Positions 18,041 to 27,324 of a DNA stretch of 64,000 nucleotides are shown one piece after another. This DNA is from an uncultured Bacteroides sp. (GTDB lineage: Bacteria > Bacteroidota > Bacteroidia > Bacteroidales > Bacteroidaceae), in assembly GCA_949285075.1 (NCBI GenBank), contig CASDXF010000019.1, forward strand, positions 1 through 64,000, in the 5' to 3' direction. The notes under the pieces are model-generated. The model was not told the origin of the DNA. It saw only the letters and a program-made list of their open reading frames with translations, and made no database searches. Position 1 is the stretch's first letter. Every line of letters starts with the position of its first letter. The translations under genes and the position numbers were made by a program.

Positions 18041-19630
18041 TTATCTGTCGATATCGGGGACTACATAGTCAAGCGTACCGCCAATGGCTATTAAGTCGGC
18101 GATTTTACTCTTGTGAGTAATTGTATCGATTGTTCCTACTAGCGGCAATCCGGTGGCGCGGTAGTGCAGGCGATAGGGGGTCTTGTCTCCCCGGCTTTCC
18201 AAATAAACGCCGAATTCTCCTCGGCTTCCCTCAACTGCGGCATAGTATGAACCTTCGGGCACACGAATAATAGGCTTCATTTTTTCTTGGTAAGGGCCTT
18301 CCGGAATGTTGTCTATCAGTTGCTCTATAATCTTCAAGCTTTCCAGAATCTCTTCCATACGTACCATGTATCGGGCGAAGCAGTCTCCTTCGGTATGGAC
18401 AATTTCCTTGAAGTCGACTTTATCGTACATGGCATAAGGCATGCGCTTGCGTACATCGCAGGCCCATCCGCTTGCGCGTCCAGTACCGCCGGTCGCGCCG
18501 AAAGATATTGCGTCTTCGCGGCTAAGTACTCCGATACCCTTCAAACGGCTTTGCGCTATGACGTTTCCGGTAAATATGTCGTGATATTCATTGATGTTCT
18601 TACGCATATAAGGAATGAATTCCTTAACTCGGCGCACGAAGTTAGGATGTATGTCCGCTTGTACTCCACCAATCGTGTTATAGTTCAGGATGAGGCGGCC
18701 TCCGCATGTCTCTTCAAAGATATCAAGCACCTTCTCGCGGTCGCGGAATCCGTAGAGGAAAGCGGTTGTGGCTCCCAAGTCTTGGCACAGGCAGGCGAAG
18801 AACAAGATGTGAGAGTCTATACGCTGCAACTCGTCCATAATGGTACGTATGTATTGCACGCGTTCGCTTACCTCGATACCCATGGCCTTCTCTATACACA
18901 TGCATAAGGCGTGGCGGTTCTGCATGGCGCCGAGATAGTCCAGACGGTCGGTCAGCGCCAATGTTTGCGGATAAGTCAGGCTTTCGTTCATTTTTTCGAT
19001 GCCCCGATGGATATATCCGCAGTTTACGTCTATTTTGTTAATGGTTTCACCTTCTAGGGAGACACGGAAACGGAGTACTCCGTGTGTGGCGGGATGTTGA
19101 GGCCCGATGTTTATAACGTATTCTTCGTCTCCGAACAGGGTGTTCACCTTTTCTTTTGTCGTTCCGTCCGCTTGTTGGTCTACTTCGTGTGTGGTGTCGA
19201 AGGTTTCCTCGTTGTCCATTCGTAGAGGATTCTCCTTTTCCGGGTCGTCGTCCTTGCGTAGTGGGAAGCCCACCCAGTCGTTGCGCAGATATAAGCGCCG
19301 CATGTCCGGATGGCCGATAAACACGATGCCAAAGAAGTCGTAGACTTCACGCTCGGGCAAATTAGCTCCTTTCCAGATATCACTAACTGTGGGGATTTCC
19401 GGTTGTTCGCGGTTAGTCGTTGAGGTTTTGATGACAATTCTTTCCCCGGTTACGGTAGATTCCAAATGGTAGACTACCCCAAGTCCGCGGATAGTACCTT
19501 CCGCGTCTTTTTCGTCAGGTACTCCCCAGTCCATGCCTGTAAGACTTTCCAGAAAATCCATCTGCTTATTATTTCGCAGTCGGAGCATTTCGTCGTGCAG
19601 CGCGGCGGGTTCGATGTATCTTGTTTCCAT
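18041..19630 (-). CDS. nuoCD: Fused NADH-quinone oxidoreductase subunit C/D
   Basis: A 529-residue fusion. Residues 1-140 are NuoC (30 kDa type), with the signature REVYDFFGIVFIGHPDMRRL. Residues 165-529 are NuoD (49 kDa type), beginning INIGPQHPATHGVLRF, with GGVQADIHPNF near the middle and the terminal DYVVPDIDR. NuoD, with NuoB, forms the quinone site. The C-D fusion occurs in enterobacteria and in many Bacteroidota. The gene lies 54 bases after nuoB. Confidence 0.96.
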   Translation of the reverse strand: METRYIEPAALHDEMLRLRNNKQMDFLESLTGMDWGVPDEKDAEGTIRGLGVVYHLESTVTGERIVIKTSTTNREQPEIPTVSDIWKGANLPEREVYDFFGIVFIGHPDMRRLYLRNDWVGFPLRKDDDPEKENPLRMDNEETFDTTHEVDQQADGTTKEKVNTLFGDEEYVINIGPQHPATHGVLRFRVSLEGETINKIDVNCGYIHRGIEKMNESLTYPQTLALTDRLDYLGAMQNRHALCMCIEKAMGIEVSERVQYIRTIMDELQRIDSHILFFACLCQDLGATTAFLYGFRDREKVLDIFEETCGGRLILNYNTIGGVQADIHPNFVRRVKEFIPYMRKNINEYHDIFTGNVIAQSRLKGIGVLSREDAISFGATGGTGRASGWACDVRKRMPYAMYDKVDFKEIVHTEGDCFARYMVRMEEILESLKIIEQLIDNIPEGPYQEKMKPIIRVPEGSYYAAVEGSRGEFGVYLESRGDKTPYRLHYRATGLPLVGTIDTITHKSKIADLIAIGGTLDYVVPDIDR

Positions 19631-19691
19631 ATATCTTATTATACTTTATAAATACGATTTCGGGATAAATATTCCTTAAAGAAAGTATCGC

Positions 19692-20285
19692 TTATTCCTC
19701 TTCTTTTGGCTTCGGTTCTTTTCTGTTGACGCCTCCAAAGAACTTCTCAATCTTCACCTTACGCTGCAGCTGCATCATGCCATAGAGGAAGGCTTCCGGC
19801 CGGGGAGGACATCCGGGTACATAAACGTCCACGGGTAGAATCTGGTCTACGCCGTTCACCACGTGATATGATTTTCTGAATGGGCCTCCACTGACGGCAC
19901 AGCCGCCTATGGCGATTACGTACTTGGGGTCGGCCATTTGGTCGTACAGGCGTTTAAGTACGGGAGCCATTTTGTTGGTAATGGTTCCGCTAACTAAAAT
20001 TACGTCCGCTTGGCGAGGACTGTTTCGGGTAACCTCGAAGCCAAAGCGGGCGATGTCATAACGGGCGGCGCATACGGCCATGAACTCAATACCACAGCAA
20101 CTGGTGGCGAACGTCAAGGGCCATAGCGAGTTGCTGCGTCCCCAGTCGATAAGGTCATCCAGAGCGCCTACGATAACGTTGGTTCCACCGGCGTTCAATT
20201 CTTGGATTAACTTCTCAAGTGATTCATTGTCAACAAACTCCTTATAGGGTATTGACTTTATTTTAGGTCTTTTGTTTATTTCCAT
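19692..20285 (-). CDS. nuoB: NADH-quinone oxidoreductase subunit B
   Basis: A 197-residue subunit that carries the terminal 4Fe-4S cluster N2. Ligand motifs are [10 protein letters not shown] (adjacent cysteines), [11 protein letters not shown] and [10 protein letters not shown] chose the ATG at 20285 (MEINKRPK), which overlaps the nuoA stop by ten bases, over an upstream ATG at 20306 that would lie wholly inside nuoA. The charged C-terminal tail ([10 protein letters not shown]) is extra. Confidence 0.95.
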   Translation of the reverse strand: MEINKRPKIKSIPYKEFVDNESLEKLIQELNAGGTNVIVGALDDLIDWGRSNSLWPLTFATSCCGIEFMAVCAARYDIARFGFEVTRNSPRQADVILVSGTITNKMAPVLKRLYDQMADPKYVIAIGGCAVSGGPFRKSYHVVNGVDQILPVDVYVPGCPPRPEAFLYGMMQLQRKVKIEKFFGGVNRKEPKPKEEE

Positions 20286-20626
20286 TCCAACGCTCCTTTC
20301 CTCCAAGCATACGCGAGGCCCAGAACTAAAATGATGAAAAAGAAAAGAACACTAATGAGTCCCTGCACTCCCATGTCTTTCATTACCGCCGCCCACGGGA
20401 AGAGGAAGGCGGTCTCCACATCGAACATCAGAAACAGGATGGCAAACAAGTAGTATCCCACCCGGAACTGCATCCACGATTTGCCCCGTGTAGGGATACC
20501 GCACTCGTAGGCCTCGAACTTTTGCGCGTTATAGGAACGCGGGGAGATGAGCCGGGAAAGGGCTATGACCACTCCTACAAAAGCGAGAGCCGTTAGTACA
20601 ACTGTGACTAACAATGTAAAATTCAT
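20276..20626 (-). CDS. nuoA: NADH-quinone oxidoreductase subunit A
   Basis: A 116-residue membrane subunit with three helices, first gene of the operon. The conserved loop reads [20 protein letters not shown], with the Cys and acidic residues typical of the family, followed by [14 protein letters not shown]. It overlaps the start of nuoB. A promoter lies about 100 bases upstream at 20724-20757. Confidence 0.96.
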   Translation of the reverse strand: MNFTLLVTVVLTALAFVGVVIALSRLISPRSYNAQKFEAYECGIPTRGKSWMQFRVGYYLFAILFLMFDVETAFLFPWAAVMKDMGVQGLISVLFFFIILVLGLAYAWRKGALEWK

Positions 20627-20723
20627 AACTTCAATAGTCGTTAAGATTGGATATTATGGTTAAAGAAAAACAAGTCATTTCTTTCATCCTTTCAGAAAGA
20701 AAGGAACCTGTTAATAATGCTCG

Positions 20724-20757
20724 CAAAGATAGGACTAAAATTCAGACTTTTTGCAAA
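20724..20757 (-). promoter_or_regulatory. Promoter of the nuo operon
   Basis: Read on the minus strand, TTTG (20757-20754), 22 bases, then TATCTTTG (20731-20724). This gives a start near 20717 and a leader of about 90 bases before nuoA. The spacing is slightly long, but both boxes are exact. Confidence 0.65.
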
Positions 20758-20954
20758 CTCGAAGTTACAAAAAAGCATTTTTTAACGGGACGTGTGGCGA
20801 GAGCGTGTGGGCGCAAAATCTTTCCAGACATGGATATGGGATTCCCCGCGACGTTTCGTCGGTCTCCGTAAGGTTAAAAAATGTAATCGGGAAGAGGGCT
20901 CGCTTGTTTATTGCCGGTTTGCCAAAGGAAAATGTATTTTTTTTGCGACAAAGA

Positions 20955-21345
20955 AAGCCTGTCGTTTAAATTCTGGCCGGGGTCGTTTTGAGAACCCTTT
21001 TCGTGGGCGTTTTTTCGCTTCCGCGATAAGAAATTCACGTTAGTTCTTTTCCTTTTGTCAGCTCGCCCTGCGGCTCGCGAGAGACAGCCCTACGGCTCGT
21101 GAGAGATAGGGCGGCGGCTTGCGAGAAACAGGGCTGTTTCTCAGGAAGAGGTTAAGTAGTTGAAAATAAGGGGATGGCTACCTGTGTTCACAAGATGAGA
21201 AACGGCGTTTCATATCTTATGTGAATCATATTTCCGTTTTCTTTCTTGCGCGTTCAAGATATTCTTGATAACTTGCCATTGTATTTCTTCTAAATCCAAA
21301 GAAGAAACGCGTTTTCAACCTCGAACTTCAGGTTTTAAACAGGCT
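20955..21345 (+). mobile_element. MITE-like repeat element, copy B (boundaries tentative)
   Basis: The left end AAGCCTGTCGTTTAAATTCTG and the next 80 bases align with the leader shared by the copies at 52651 and 53878. Shared blocks include GTTTTGAGAACCCTTTTCG against ATTTTGAGCGTCCTTTTCG, then a run of T and CTTCCG. The 22-base array at 21065 follows. A candidate right end, TTTTAAACAGGCT (near 21332-21345), is the inverse of AGCCTGTTTAAAA. AAAGA occurs on both outer flanks, perhaps a target duplication. No ORF. The rest of the 746-base gap between nuoA and the GH38-like gene is this element plus the nuo promoter. Confidence 0.5.
21065..21130. repeat. 22-base tandem array, CTCGCGAG family, locus 2
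   Basis: Three full units start at 21065, 21087 and 21109, with a decayed fourth from 21131. Cores read CTCGCGAG, CTCGTGAG and CTTGCGAG. The first two units begin GCCCT and the third GGGCGG, so neighbouring units can also pair (GCCCT with AGGGC). Confidence 0.9.
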
Positions 21346-21373
21346 AAAGAGTAACCATCATACAAAGGAAGAC

Positions 21374-23908
21374 ATGAGAAGACTATACATCGCACTACTG
21401 ACTATGCTGTTGGCGACGGCTCTCCGCGCCCAACAGGTGTATTTCGTTGACGGATACCACGGAGGGATATACGGTCATTATCCGGTGGAGTGGAAAACGG
21501 CGTTCATCGTGGAACAGCTGAACCTGCACCCCGACTGGAGGATAGGGCTAGAGATAGAGCCCGAGACGTGGGACACGGTGAGGCTAAGGACACCGGAGGA
21601 CTACGCCCGATTCGAGCTGAAGGCCACGAGCGGACAGGTAGAATTCACCAACCCGGCCTACGGGCAGCCTTATTTATATAATGTGTCGGGCGAAAGCGTA
21701 ATCAGGCAATTCCAACTGGGCATGAGGAAGATTCGAGAGCATTTCCCCGGGGTGGAGTTCCTGACCTACTCGGCCGAGGAGCCTTGCTTCACCAGCTGCC
21801 TGCCTCAGGTGTTGCGCTCGTTGGGATTCAGGTACGCCGTGCTGAAGTGCCCGGACACTTGTTGGGGCGGTTATACCTCGGCCTATGGAGGCGAACTGGT
21901 GAACTGGACGGGGCCGGACGGAACGGCCATCCTCGCCGTACCCCGATACGCCTGCGAAGCATTGGAGGAGAACTCGACGTGGCAGACGGCGGCGTGGGAC
22001 AATGGGGACGACTACCTTGAGGCCTGTGCTCGGGCGGGCATAGCGCGTCCCGTGGGCATGTGCTATCAGGACGCGGGATGGCGCAACGGCCCGTGGCTGA
22101 GCTCCGGAGAGAAGGTGAAGAACGGCTCCCGGTACACGCGTTGGCGGGACTACTTCGAGGAGGTGACCGAGGGCAGGACGGACGACAATTGGCTCTTCAC
22201 GCAGGAGGACGTGCGTCCCTGCCTGATGTGGGGAAGCCAGACGCTGCAACGCATAGCCCGTGACGTGAGGGAGGCCGAGAACAAGGTCGCGGGGGCGGAG
22301 AAACTGGCGGCGATGGCCTGCATGGACAACGGTTATCAGCCCCGGCAGCAGGACTTGGAGGAGGCGTGGAGGACGCTCAGCCTCGCGCAGCACCACGACG
22401 CTTGGATTGTGCCGTACAACGGCTTGAAGGGGTACGGCACGTGGGAGGACGCCGTAAGGATATGGACCGGGCGAACCGACAGCCTGTCCGACGGGGTGGC
22501 CCGCGAAGCGGCGCAAGCCTGCCTCGCGCCCGCGACGGCCTCGTCCGAGGATAGCCACTGCCTGACCGTCTACAACACGACCGGGCGGCGGAGGGAGGAG
22601 ACAGTCAGCGTAGACCTGCCCGGGCAATATCGGGGATGGACGGCCGAGGTGCGCGACTGGAGAGGCAGGAGGGTCGACAGCCAGACCGAACCCGACGGGC
22701 GGCTCTTCTTCACGGCGAGCGCACCGGCTTTCGGATACGCCGCCTACACCATCAGCAAGACGGGTGCGAGGGCGGTCAAGGAGAGGGCCGAAAGGCCGAG
22801 GCGCGGGGGACGGTATATACTGGAGGACGACCAGTACCGCATCACCATCGACCTCGACAACGGTGGGGCGGTCACCGGACTGGTAGCCAAGCGAGAGGGC
22901 ATGAAGGAGTACGTCGACCCCGACAGTCCCTACCGTCTGGGCGAGCTGAGAGGCTTCTTCTACGGCGAGGGACGCTTCCGCTCCTCCGCCGAGTCGCCCG
23001 CCGAGCTGTGGGTCATCCGCGACAACGGGTGGCAGAAGCAGGTCAGCGTCACGGGGGAGATAGCCTCGCACCCCTTCACGAAGGTCATCACCCTGACCCG
23101 GGGAAGGCGCGCCATAGACGTGTCGCTCCGCATAGACTGGAGGGAGAACACGGGCATAGGCGAGTACAGGGAAGAGCGCTGGCGGGAAGACCGCAGGGCC
23201 TTCTGCGACGACGCTTACAAGCTCAACCTGCTGCTGCCCCTCGCCCTCGACAGCCCGAGCCTGTACAAGAACGCCCCCTTCGACGTCTGCCTGAGCCGGG
23301 AGGACAGCACGAGCTACAAGCGGTGGAGCGAGATTAAGCACAACGTGGTCTTGAACTGGGTAGACCTGACCGAGGGGGCCAAAGGGCACGGCATGGCCCT
23401 GCTGACCGACCACACCACGTCATACACGCGCAACGGGGACGGGCCCCTCGGCCTCACCGTGCAGTACTCGGGGCAGGGACTGTGGGGAATGGACTACAGG
23501 ATAACCCGCCCCACCGAGATGAGGTACGCGCTCGTGCCCCACCGGGGAGCGTGGGACGAGGCCGCCATACAGAGCGAGAGCGTCCGCTGGAACGAGCCCC
23601 TGCGCCTCTGCCTGCACGACGGGCCGGCCGCGGAGCCGCGCTCCTTCGTCGACCTTGAAGGGACGGGATACGAGCTGAGCGCGGCCATAGCGCACGACGG
23701 GCTGCTCACCCTGCGCCTCTTCAACGCGGAGGGGGACGGACGGCCCCGGACGGTGAGCCTCGGAGCGCCCGTGGAGGACGTGGAGGAGATAGACCTCGAC
23801 GGCAACACGCTCGCCTCGCCCGAGGTCAGGACAAGGCGGGGCAGGACGCTGCTCACGGTAGAGATGCCCCGCTTCGGCCTGAAGACCTACCGCCTGCGCC
23901 TCAGGTGA
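21374..23908 (+). CDS. Secreted GH38-like glycoside hydrolase (alpha-mannosidase fold), atypical
   Basis: An 844-residue protein with signal peptide MRRLYIALLTMLLATALRA. Residues about 22-330 resemble the GH38 N-terminal barrel: VDGYHGGIYGHYPVEWKT in place of the usual metal-site H-x-D segment, GLEIEPETWD, SGQVEFTNP, and LPQVLRSLGFRY. A GH38-type mid-domain motif, AQHHDAWIVPYN, lies near 340. Beta-sandwich domains follow to the end. The usual nucleophile context W-x-x-D-x-F-G is not evident; the matching segment reads YSAEEPCFTSCLP, so activity may differ or be lost. Third codon positions are overwhelmingly G or C and Arg is often AGG, unlike every neighbour, which suggests recent transfer. 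No polysaccharide-utilisation genes are adjacent. Confidence 0.65.
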   Translation: MRRLYIALLTMLLATALRAQQVYFVDGYHGGIYGHYPVEWKTAFIVEQLNLHPDWRIGLEIEPETWDTVRLRTPEDYARFELKATSGQVEFTNPAYGQPYLYNVSGESVIRQFQLGMRKIREHFPGVEFLTYSAEEPCFTSCLPQVLRSLGFRYAVLKCPDTCWGGYTSAYGGELVNWTGPDGTAILAVPRYACEALEENSTWQTAAWDNGDDYLEACARAGIARPVGMCYQDAGWRNGPWLSSGEKVKNGSRYTRWRDYFEEVTEGRTDDNWLFTQEDVRPCLMWGSQTLQRIARDVREAENKVAGAEKLAAMACMDNGYQPRQQDLEEAWRTLSLAQHHDAWIVPYNGLKGYGTWEDAVRIWTGRTDSLSDGVAREAAQACLAPATASSEDSHCLTVYNTTGRRREETVSVDLPGQYRGWTAEVRDWRGRRVDSQTEPDGRLFFTASAPAFGYAAYTISKTGARAVKERAERPRRGGRYILEDDQYRITIDLDNGGAVTGLVAKREGMKEYVDPDSPYRLGELRGFFYGEGRFRSSAESPAELWVIRDNGWQKQVSVTGEIASHPFTKVITLTRGRRAIDVSLRIDWRENTGIGEYREERWREDRRAFCDDAYKLNLLLPLALDSPSLYKNAPFDVCLSREDSTSYKRWSEIKHNVVLNWVDLTEGAKGHGMALLTDHTTSYTRNGDGPLGLTVQYSGQGLWGMDYRITRPTEMRYALVPHRGAWDEAAIQSESVRWNEPLRLCLHDGPAAEPRSFVDLEGTGYELSAAIAHDGLLTLRLFNAEGDGRPRTVSLGAPVEDVEEIDLDGNTLASPEVRTRRGRTLLTVEMPRFGLKTYRLRLR

Positions 23909-24087
23909 CCCGGCGGTAATCGGCCCTATACATTATATATGATATGCGCGAGAGGGGCTCCACCTCCCGTCCGACTGACCGTGTGAAGTTTTAGAAGAAC
24001 GGCGGGGTGATTATAACGAAACCTCCGGGGCGGTAAATCGTGGGGTTCGCGTGAAATAATCCTTATCGGTAGACTCTGCGGGCCAAT

Positions 24088-24122
24088 TTTGTTCGTTAAT
24101 TCCATCTATTTTTCTAACTTTG
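24088..24122 (+). promoter_or_regulatory. Promoter of dnaN
   Basis: TAACTTTG at 24115-24122 is a good -7 box. TTTG at 24088-24091 is 23 bases upstream, and TTCG at 24092-24095 is 19 bases upstream; either could serve as -33. Start near 24129, 32 bases before the ATG. The remaining bases from 23909 show no gene. Confidence 0.55.
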
Positions 24123-24160
24123 CGCACTTAGAACATTAAAAACTTAAATATACGGAAGAT

Positions 24161-25285
24161 ATGAAATTTATCGTTTCTAGTACCGCCCTTTCTAGCCACT
24201 TGCAGGCTATTAGTCGGGTAATCAATTCGAAGAATGCGTTGCCCATACTTGATTGCTTCTTATTCGACTTGGAGGACGGAACCTTATCAGTGACGGTTTC
24301 CGACAGCGAGACAACGATGGTGACTACGGTAGAAGTGAATGACAGCGACGCGAACGGGCGTTTCGCGGTGGTGGCGAAGACCCTGCTCGACTCGTTGAAG
24401 GAGATTCCGGAGCAGCCGCTGACGTTCGATGTCAATGCCGATACGTATGAGATAACGGTACAGTATCAGAACGGAAAGTACAGCTTGATGGGGCAAAACG
24501 CCGACGAGTTTCCCCAGTCGGCGGTGTTGGGCAATAACGCCGTTCGTGTGGAGATGGAGGCTGAAGTACTGTTGGACGGTATAAACCGCTCCGTGTTTGC
24601 CACTGCCGACGACGAGCTTCGCCCGGTAATGAACGGTATCTATTTCGACATTACGACGGATGACATTACAATGGTCGCTTCGGACGGCCATAAGTTGGTG
24701 CGCTATAAGACGACGGCGGCCAAAGGCAACGAGCGCGCGGCGTTCATCCTGCCCAAGAAGCCTGCGATTCTGTTGAAAAACCTGCTTCCGAAAGAGTCGG
24801 GGATGGTAACGGTAGAGTTTGATGAGCGCAACGCGGTATTTACGCTCGACAGTTACCGGATGGTTTGCCGTCTGATAGAGGGGCGCTACCCCAACTACAA
24901 TTCGGTGATTCCTCAAAACAACCCGTATAAGGTAACTGTAGACCGGCAACTGTTGATAGGCGTTTTGCGCCGTGTGTCTATCTTCTCGTCTCAAGCTAGT
25001 AGCTTGATAAAAATGCGTTTGCAAGAGAATCAGATTGTGATTTCGGCGCAAGACATTGATTTTTCTACTTCGGCGGAGGAGACGATGGTATGTCAGTATA
25101 GCGGCACTCCGATGAGCATAGGCTTTAAGTCGACTTTTCTGCTTGATATACTGAACAACAATTCGGCCGAGGAGGTGATATTCGAGTTGGCCGACCCTTC
25201 GCGCGCCGGAGTCATCGTACCTGTGGAGCAGAGTGAGGACGAGGATTTGCTGATGTTGCTTATGCCCATGATGTTAAACGATTGA
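24161..25285 (+). CDS. dnaN: DNA polymerase III beta subunit (sliding clamp)
   Basis: A 374-residue clamp of three similar domains, which dimerises around DNA and tethers polymerase and other partners. It begins MKFIVSSTALSSHLQAISRV, and typical motifs include the second-domain DGHKLVRYKT and the C-terminal MLLMPMML, close to the family ending. It heads a plus-strand run of DNA-maintenance genes: the exonuclease starts ten bases later, then coaBC and recN. No dnaA or recF is seen beside it, so this is not an obvious origin region. Confidence 0.97.
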   Translation: MKFIVSSTALSSHLQAISRVINSKNALPILDCFLFDLEDGTLSVTVSDSETTMVTTVEVNDSDANGRFAVVAKTLLDSLKEIPEQPLTFDVNADTYEITVQYQNGKYSLMGQNADEFPQSAVLGNNAVRVEMEAEVLLDGINRSVFATADDELRPVMNGIYFDITTDDITMVASDGHKLVRYKTTAAKGNERAAFILPKKPAILLKNLLPKESGMVTVEFDERNAVFTLDSYRMVCRLIEGRYPNYNSVIPQNNPYKVTVDRQLLIGVLRRVSIFSSQASSLIKMRLQENQIVISAQDIDFSTSAEETMVCQYSGTPMSIGFKSTFLLDILNNNSAEEVIFELADPSRAGVIVPVEQSEDEDLLMLLMPMMLND

Positions 25286-25294
25286 TAGATAGAA

Positions 25295-26074
25295 ATGAAG
25301 CTGAACTTGAAGAACCCGCTCGTCTTCTTCGACTTGGAGACTACGGGTACCAATATAAATACCGACCGCATTGTAGAGATTTGCTATTTGAAGGTATATC
25401 CTAACGGGAATGAGGAGGCGAAGACGATGCGTATCAATCCCGAGATGCACATACCGGAAAGCTCGTCCGCGATACACGGCATATACGATGCGGACGTGGC
25501 GGATTGTCCTACTTTCAAAGAGGTGGCGAAGAACATAGCCAAAGACATCGAGGGGTGCGACTTGGCGGGATTTAACTCCAACCGCTTCGACATACCGGTA
25601 CTGGCCGAGGAGTTCCTGCGGGCGGGGGTGGACATTGACCTGTCTAAGCGCAAGATGATAGATGTGCAGGTCATTTTTCACAAAATGGAGCAGCGCACCC
25701 TCTCCGCAGCCTATAAGTTCTATTGCGACAAGAATCTGGAGGACGCGCATACGGCCGAGGCCGACACGAGGGCTACCTATGAGGTGCTGAAGGCGCAGCT
25801 CGACCGCTATCCGGAGTTGCAGAACGATGTGGCTTTCCTCGCTGACTATTCCACTTTCAATCGGAATGTAGACTTCGCCGGCCGCATGATATACGACGAG
25901 AATGGTGTGGAGGTATTCAACTTCGGTAAATACAAGGGAAAACCGGTAGCCGAAGTGCTGAAGCAGGACCCCGGCTATTACGGTTGGATACTGGGCAACG
26001 ACTTTAGCCTGAATACGAAAGCGATGTTGACGAAAATACGTCTGCGCGAAATGAGTAACCTGATTACGAAATAG
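25295..26074 (+). CDS. DEDDh 3'-5' exonuclease (DnaQ/epsilon-like)
   Basis: A 259-residue protein. The exonuclease domain spans about residues 8-170, with Exo I VFFDLETTGTN, Exo II GFNSNRFDIPVL and Exo III HTAEADTRAT, the His-plus-Asp pattern of DEDDh nucleases. Residues about 200-259 form a small extra module, VFNFGKYKGKPVAEVLKQDP then WILGNDFSLNTKAML, resembling the DUF3820-type tail found on related exonucleases. It follows dnaN by ten bases and precedes coaBC by one, which fits a proofreading or repair role next to the clamp. Confidence 0.9.
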   Translation: MKLNLKNPLVFFDLETTGTNINTDRIVEICYLKVYPNGNEEAKTMRINPEMHIPESSSAIHGIYDADVADCPTFKEVAKNIAKDIEGCDLAGFNSNRFDIPVLAEEFLRAGVDIDLSKRKMIDVQVIFHKMEQRTLSAAYKFYCDKNLEDAHTAEADTRATYEVLKAQLDRYPELQNDVAFLADYSTFNRNVDFAGRMIYDENGVEVFNFGKYKGKPVAEVLKQDPGYYGWILGNDFSLNTKAMLTKIRLREMSNLITK

Positions 26075-26075
26075 A

Positions 26076-27287
26076 ATGTTAAAGGGAAAGAAGATTGTTC
26101 TTGGTATTACGGGTAGCATCGCGGCTTATAAGGCGTGCTACATTATCCGTGGCCTGATTAAGCGGGGAGCGGAGGTGCAGGTCGTGGTTACTCCGGCAGG
26201 GAAGGAGTTCATCACGCCGATTACGCTGTCCGCCTTGACCAGTAAGCCGGTCATCAGCGAGTTTTTCGCTCAGCGCGACGGTACGTGGAACAGCCATGTC
26301 GACCTCGGGCTTTGGGCCGACGCGATGCTCATCGCTCCCGCCACGGCTTCCACCATTGGAAAGATGGCGAACGGAATAGCTGATAACATGTTGATAACGA
26401 CTTACCTCTCGGCGAAGGCTCCGGTATTTGTCGCTCCGGCTATGGACCTCGATATGTACGCCCATCCCTCAACACGGAAGAATCTGGATACCCTGCGCTC
26501 CTATGGCAATCACATCATAGAGCCGGGGACGGGCGAACTGGCCAGTCACTTGGTAGGCAAAGGGCGTATGGAGGAGCCGGAAAACATTATTCGCGTATTG
26601 GATGAGTTCTTCGCTTCCAACACGGACTTGCAGGGAAAGCGAATCATGATAACGGCGGGGCCTACTTACGAGAAGATTGACCCGGTCAGGTTTATCGGGA
26701 ACTATTCTTCCGGAAAGATGGGATTCGCCTTAGCGGAGGAGTGCGCCCGCCGGGGAGCCGAGGTGACGCTAATCGCCGGCCCCGTGCAGCTGTCTGCCTC
26801 TCACTCTCGCATTCGGCGTATTGACGTGGAGTCCGCTCAGGAAATGTACGAGGCGGCTCGGACTTGCTTTTCGGCTTCCGATGCGGCTATTCTTTGTGCC
26901 GCAGTTGCCGATTACCGTCCCGAGGAGGTAGCGGATAAGAAGATTAAACGGGAGAAGGAGCGTGAACTGGAGCTGCGTCTTGTGGCTACCCGTGACATCG
27001 CCGCCGAACTGGGAAGCGTGAAGCGGAAAGACCAACTGTTGGTCGGGTTTGCCCTTGAGACGAATGACGAGGGACGGAACGCGAAGGACAAGCTCGAACG
27101 GAAGAACTTTGACTTTATCGTTCTCAATTCGCTTAATGATAAGGGGGCCGGGTTCCGTTACGATACGAACAAGGTCAGCATCATCGACCGTCAAGGAAGG
27201 AGGGACTATCCTTTGAAACCCAAGACGGAGGTGGCTTTAGATATTGTTGATTATTTATGCGAGATGATGAAGAGATTACCCGAATAA
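26076..27287 (+). CDS. coaBC: Bifunctional phosphopantothenoylcysteine decarboxylase / phosphopantothenate-cysteine ligase
   Basis: A 403-residue fused enzyme for two steps of coenzyme A synthesis. The N-terminal FMN decarboxylase (CoaC, about 1-180) shows LGITGSIAAYKAC, the catalytic His in TWNSHVDL, and substrate-site PAMDLDMYAHPS. The C-terminal ligase (CoaB, about 185-403) shows ITAGPTYEKIDPVRFIGNYS, SSGKMGFALA, AAVADYRP and the Lys-rich KIKREK. The start is one base after the exonuclease stop, so translation is likely coupled. Confidence 0.97.
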   Translation: MLKGKKIVLGITGSIAAYKACYIIRGLIKRGAEVQVVVTPAGKEFITPITLSALTSKPVISEFFAQRDGTWNSHVDLGLWADAMLIAPATASTIGKMANGIADNMLITTYLSAKAPVFVAPAMDLDMYAHPSTRKNLDTLRSYGNHIIEPGTGELASHLVGKGRMEEPENIIRVLDEFFASNTDLQGKRIMITAGPTYEKIDPVRFIGNYSSGKMGFALAEECARRGAEVTLIAGPVQLSASHSRIRRIDVESAQEMYEAARTCFSASDAAILCAAVADYRPEEVADKKIKREKERELELRLVATRDIAAELGSVKRKDQLLVGFALETNDEGRNAKDKLERKNFDFIVLNSLNDKGAGFRYDTNKVSIIDRQGRRDYPLKPKTEVALDIVDYLCEMMKRLPE

Positions 27288-27324
27288 TTTTTTAGATTCA
27301 ACTATCACTAATTAGTAAGCAGAG

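Noticed and set aside
21674..23413. 579-codon open frame on the minus strand inside the GH38-like gene
   Set aside because: It is Pro/Arg/Val/Gly rich with no domain, and is kept open only by the extreme GC content of the plus-strand gene, which has a signal peptide and family motifs.
24161..25285. Chromosome origin near dnaN
   Set aside because: No dnaA, no cluster of DnaA boxes and no AT-rich unwinding region is seen. dnaN here is followed by exonuclease, coaBC and recN, not recF or gyrase.
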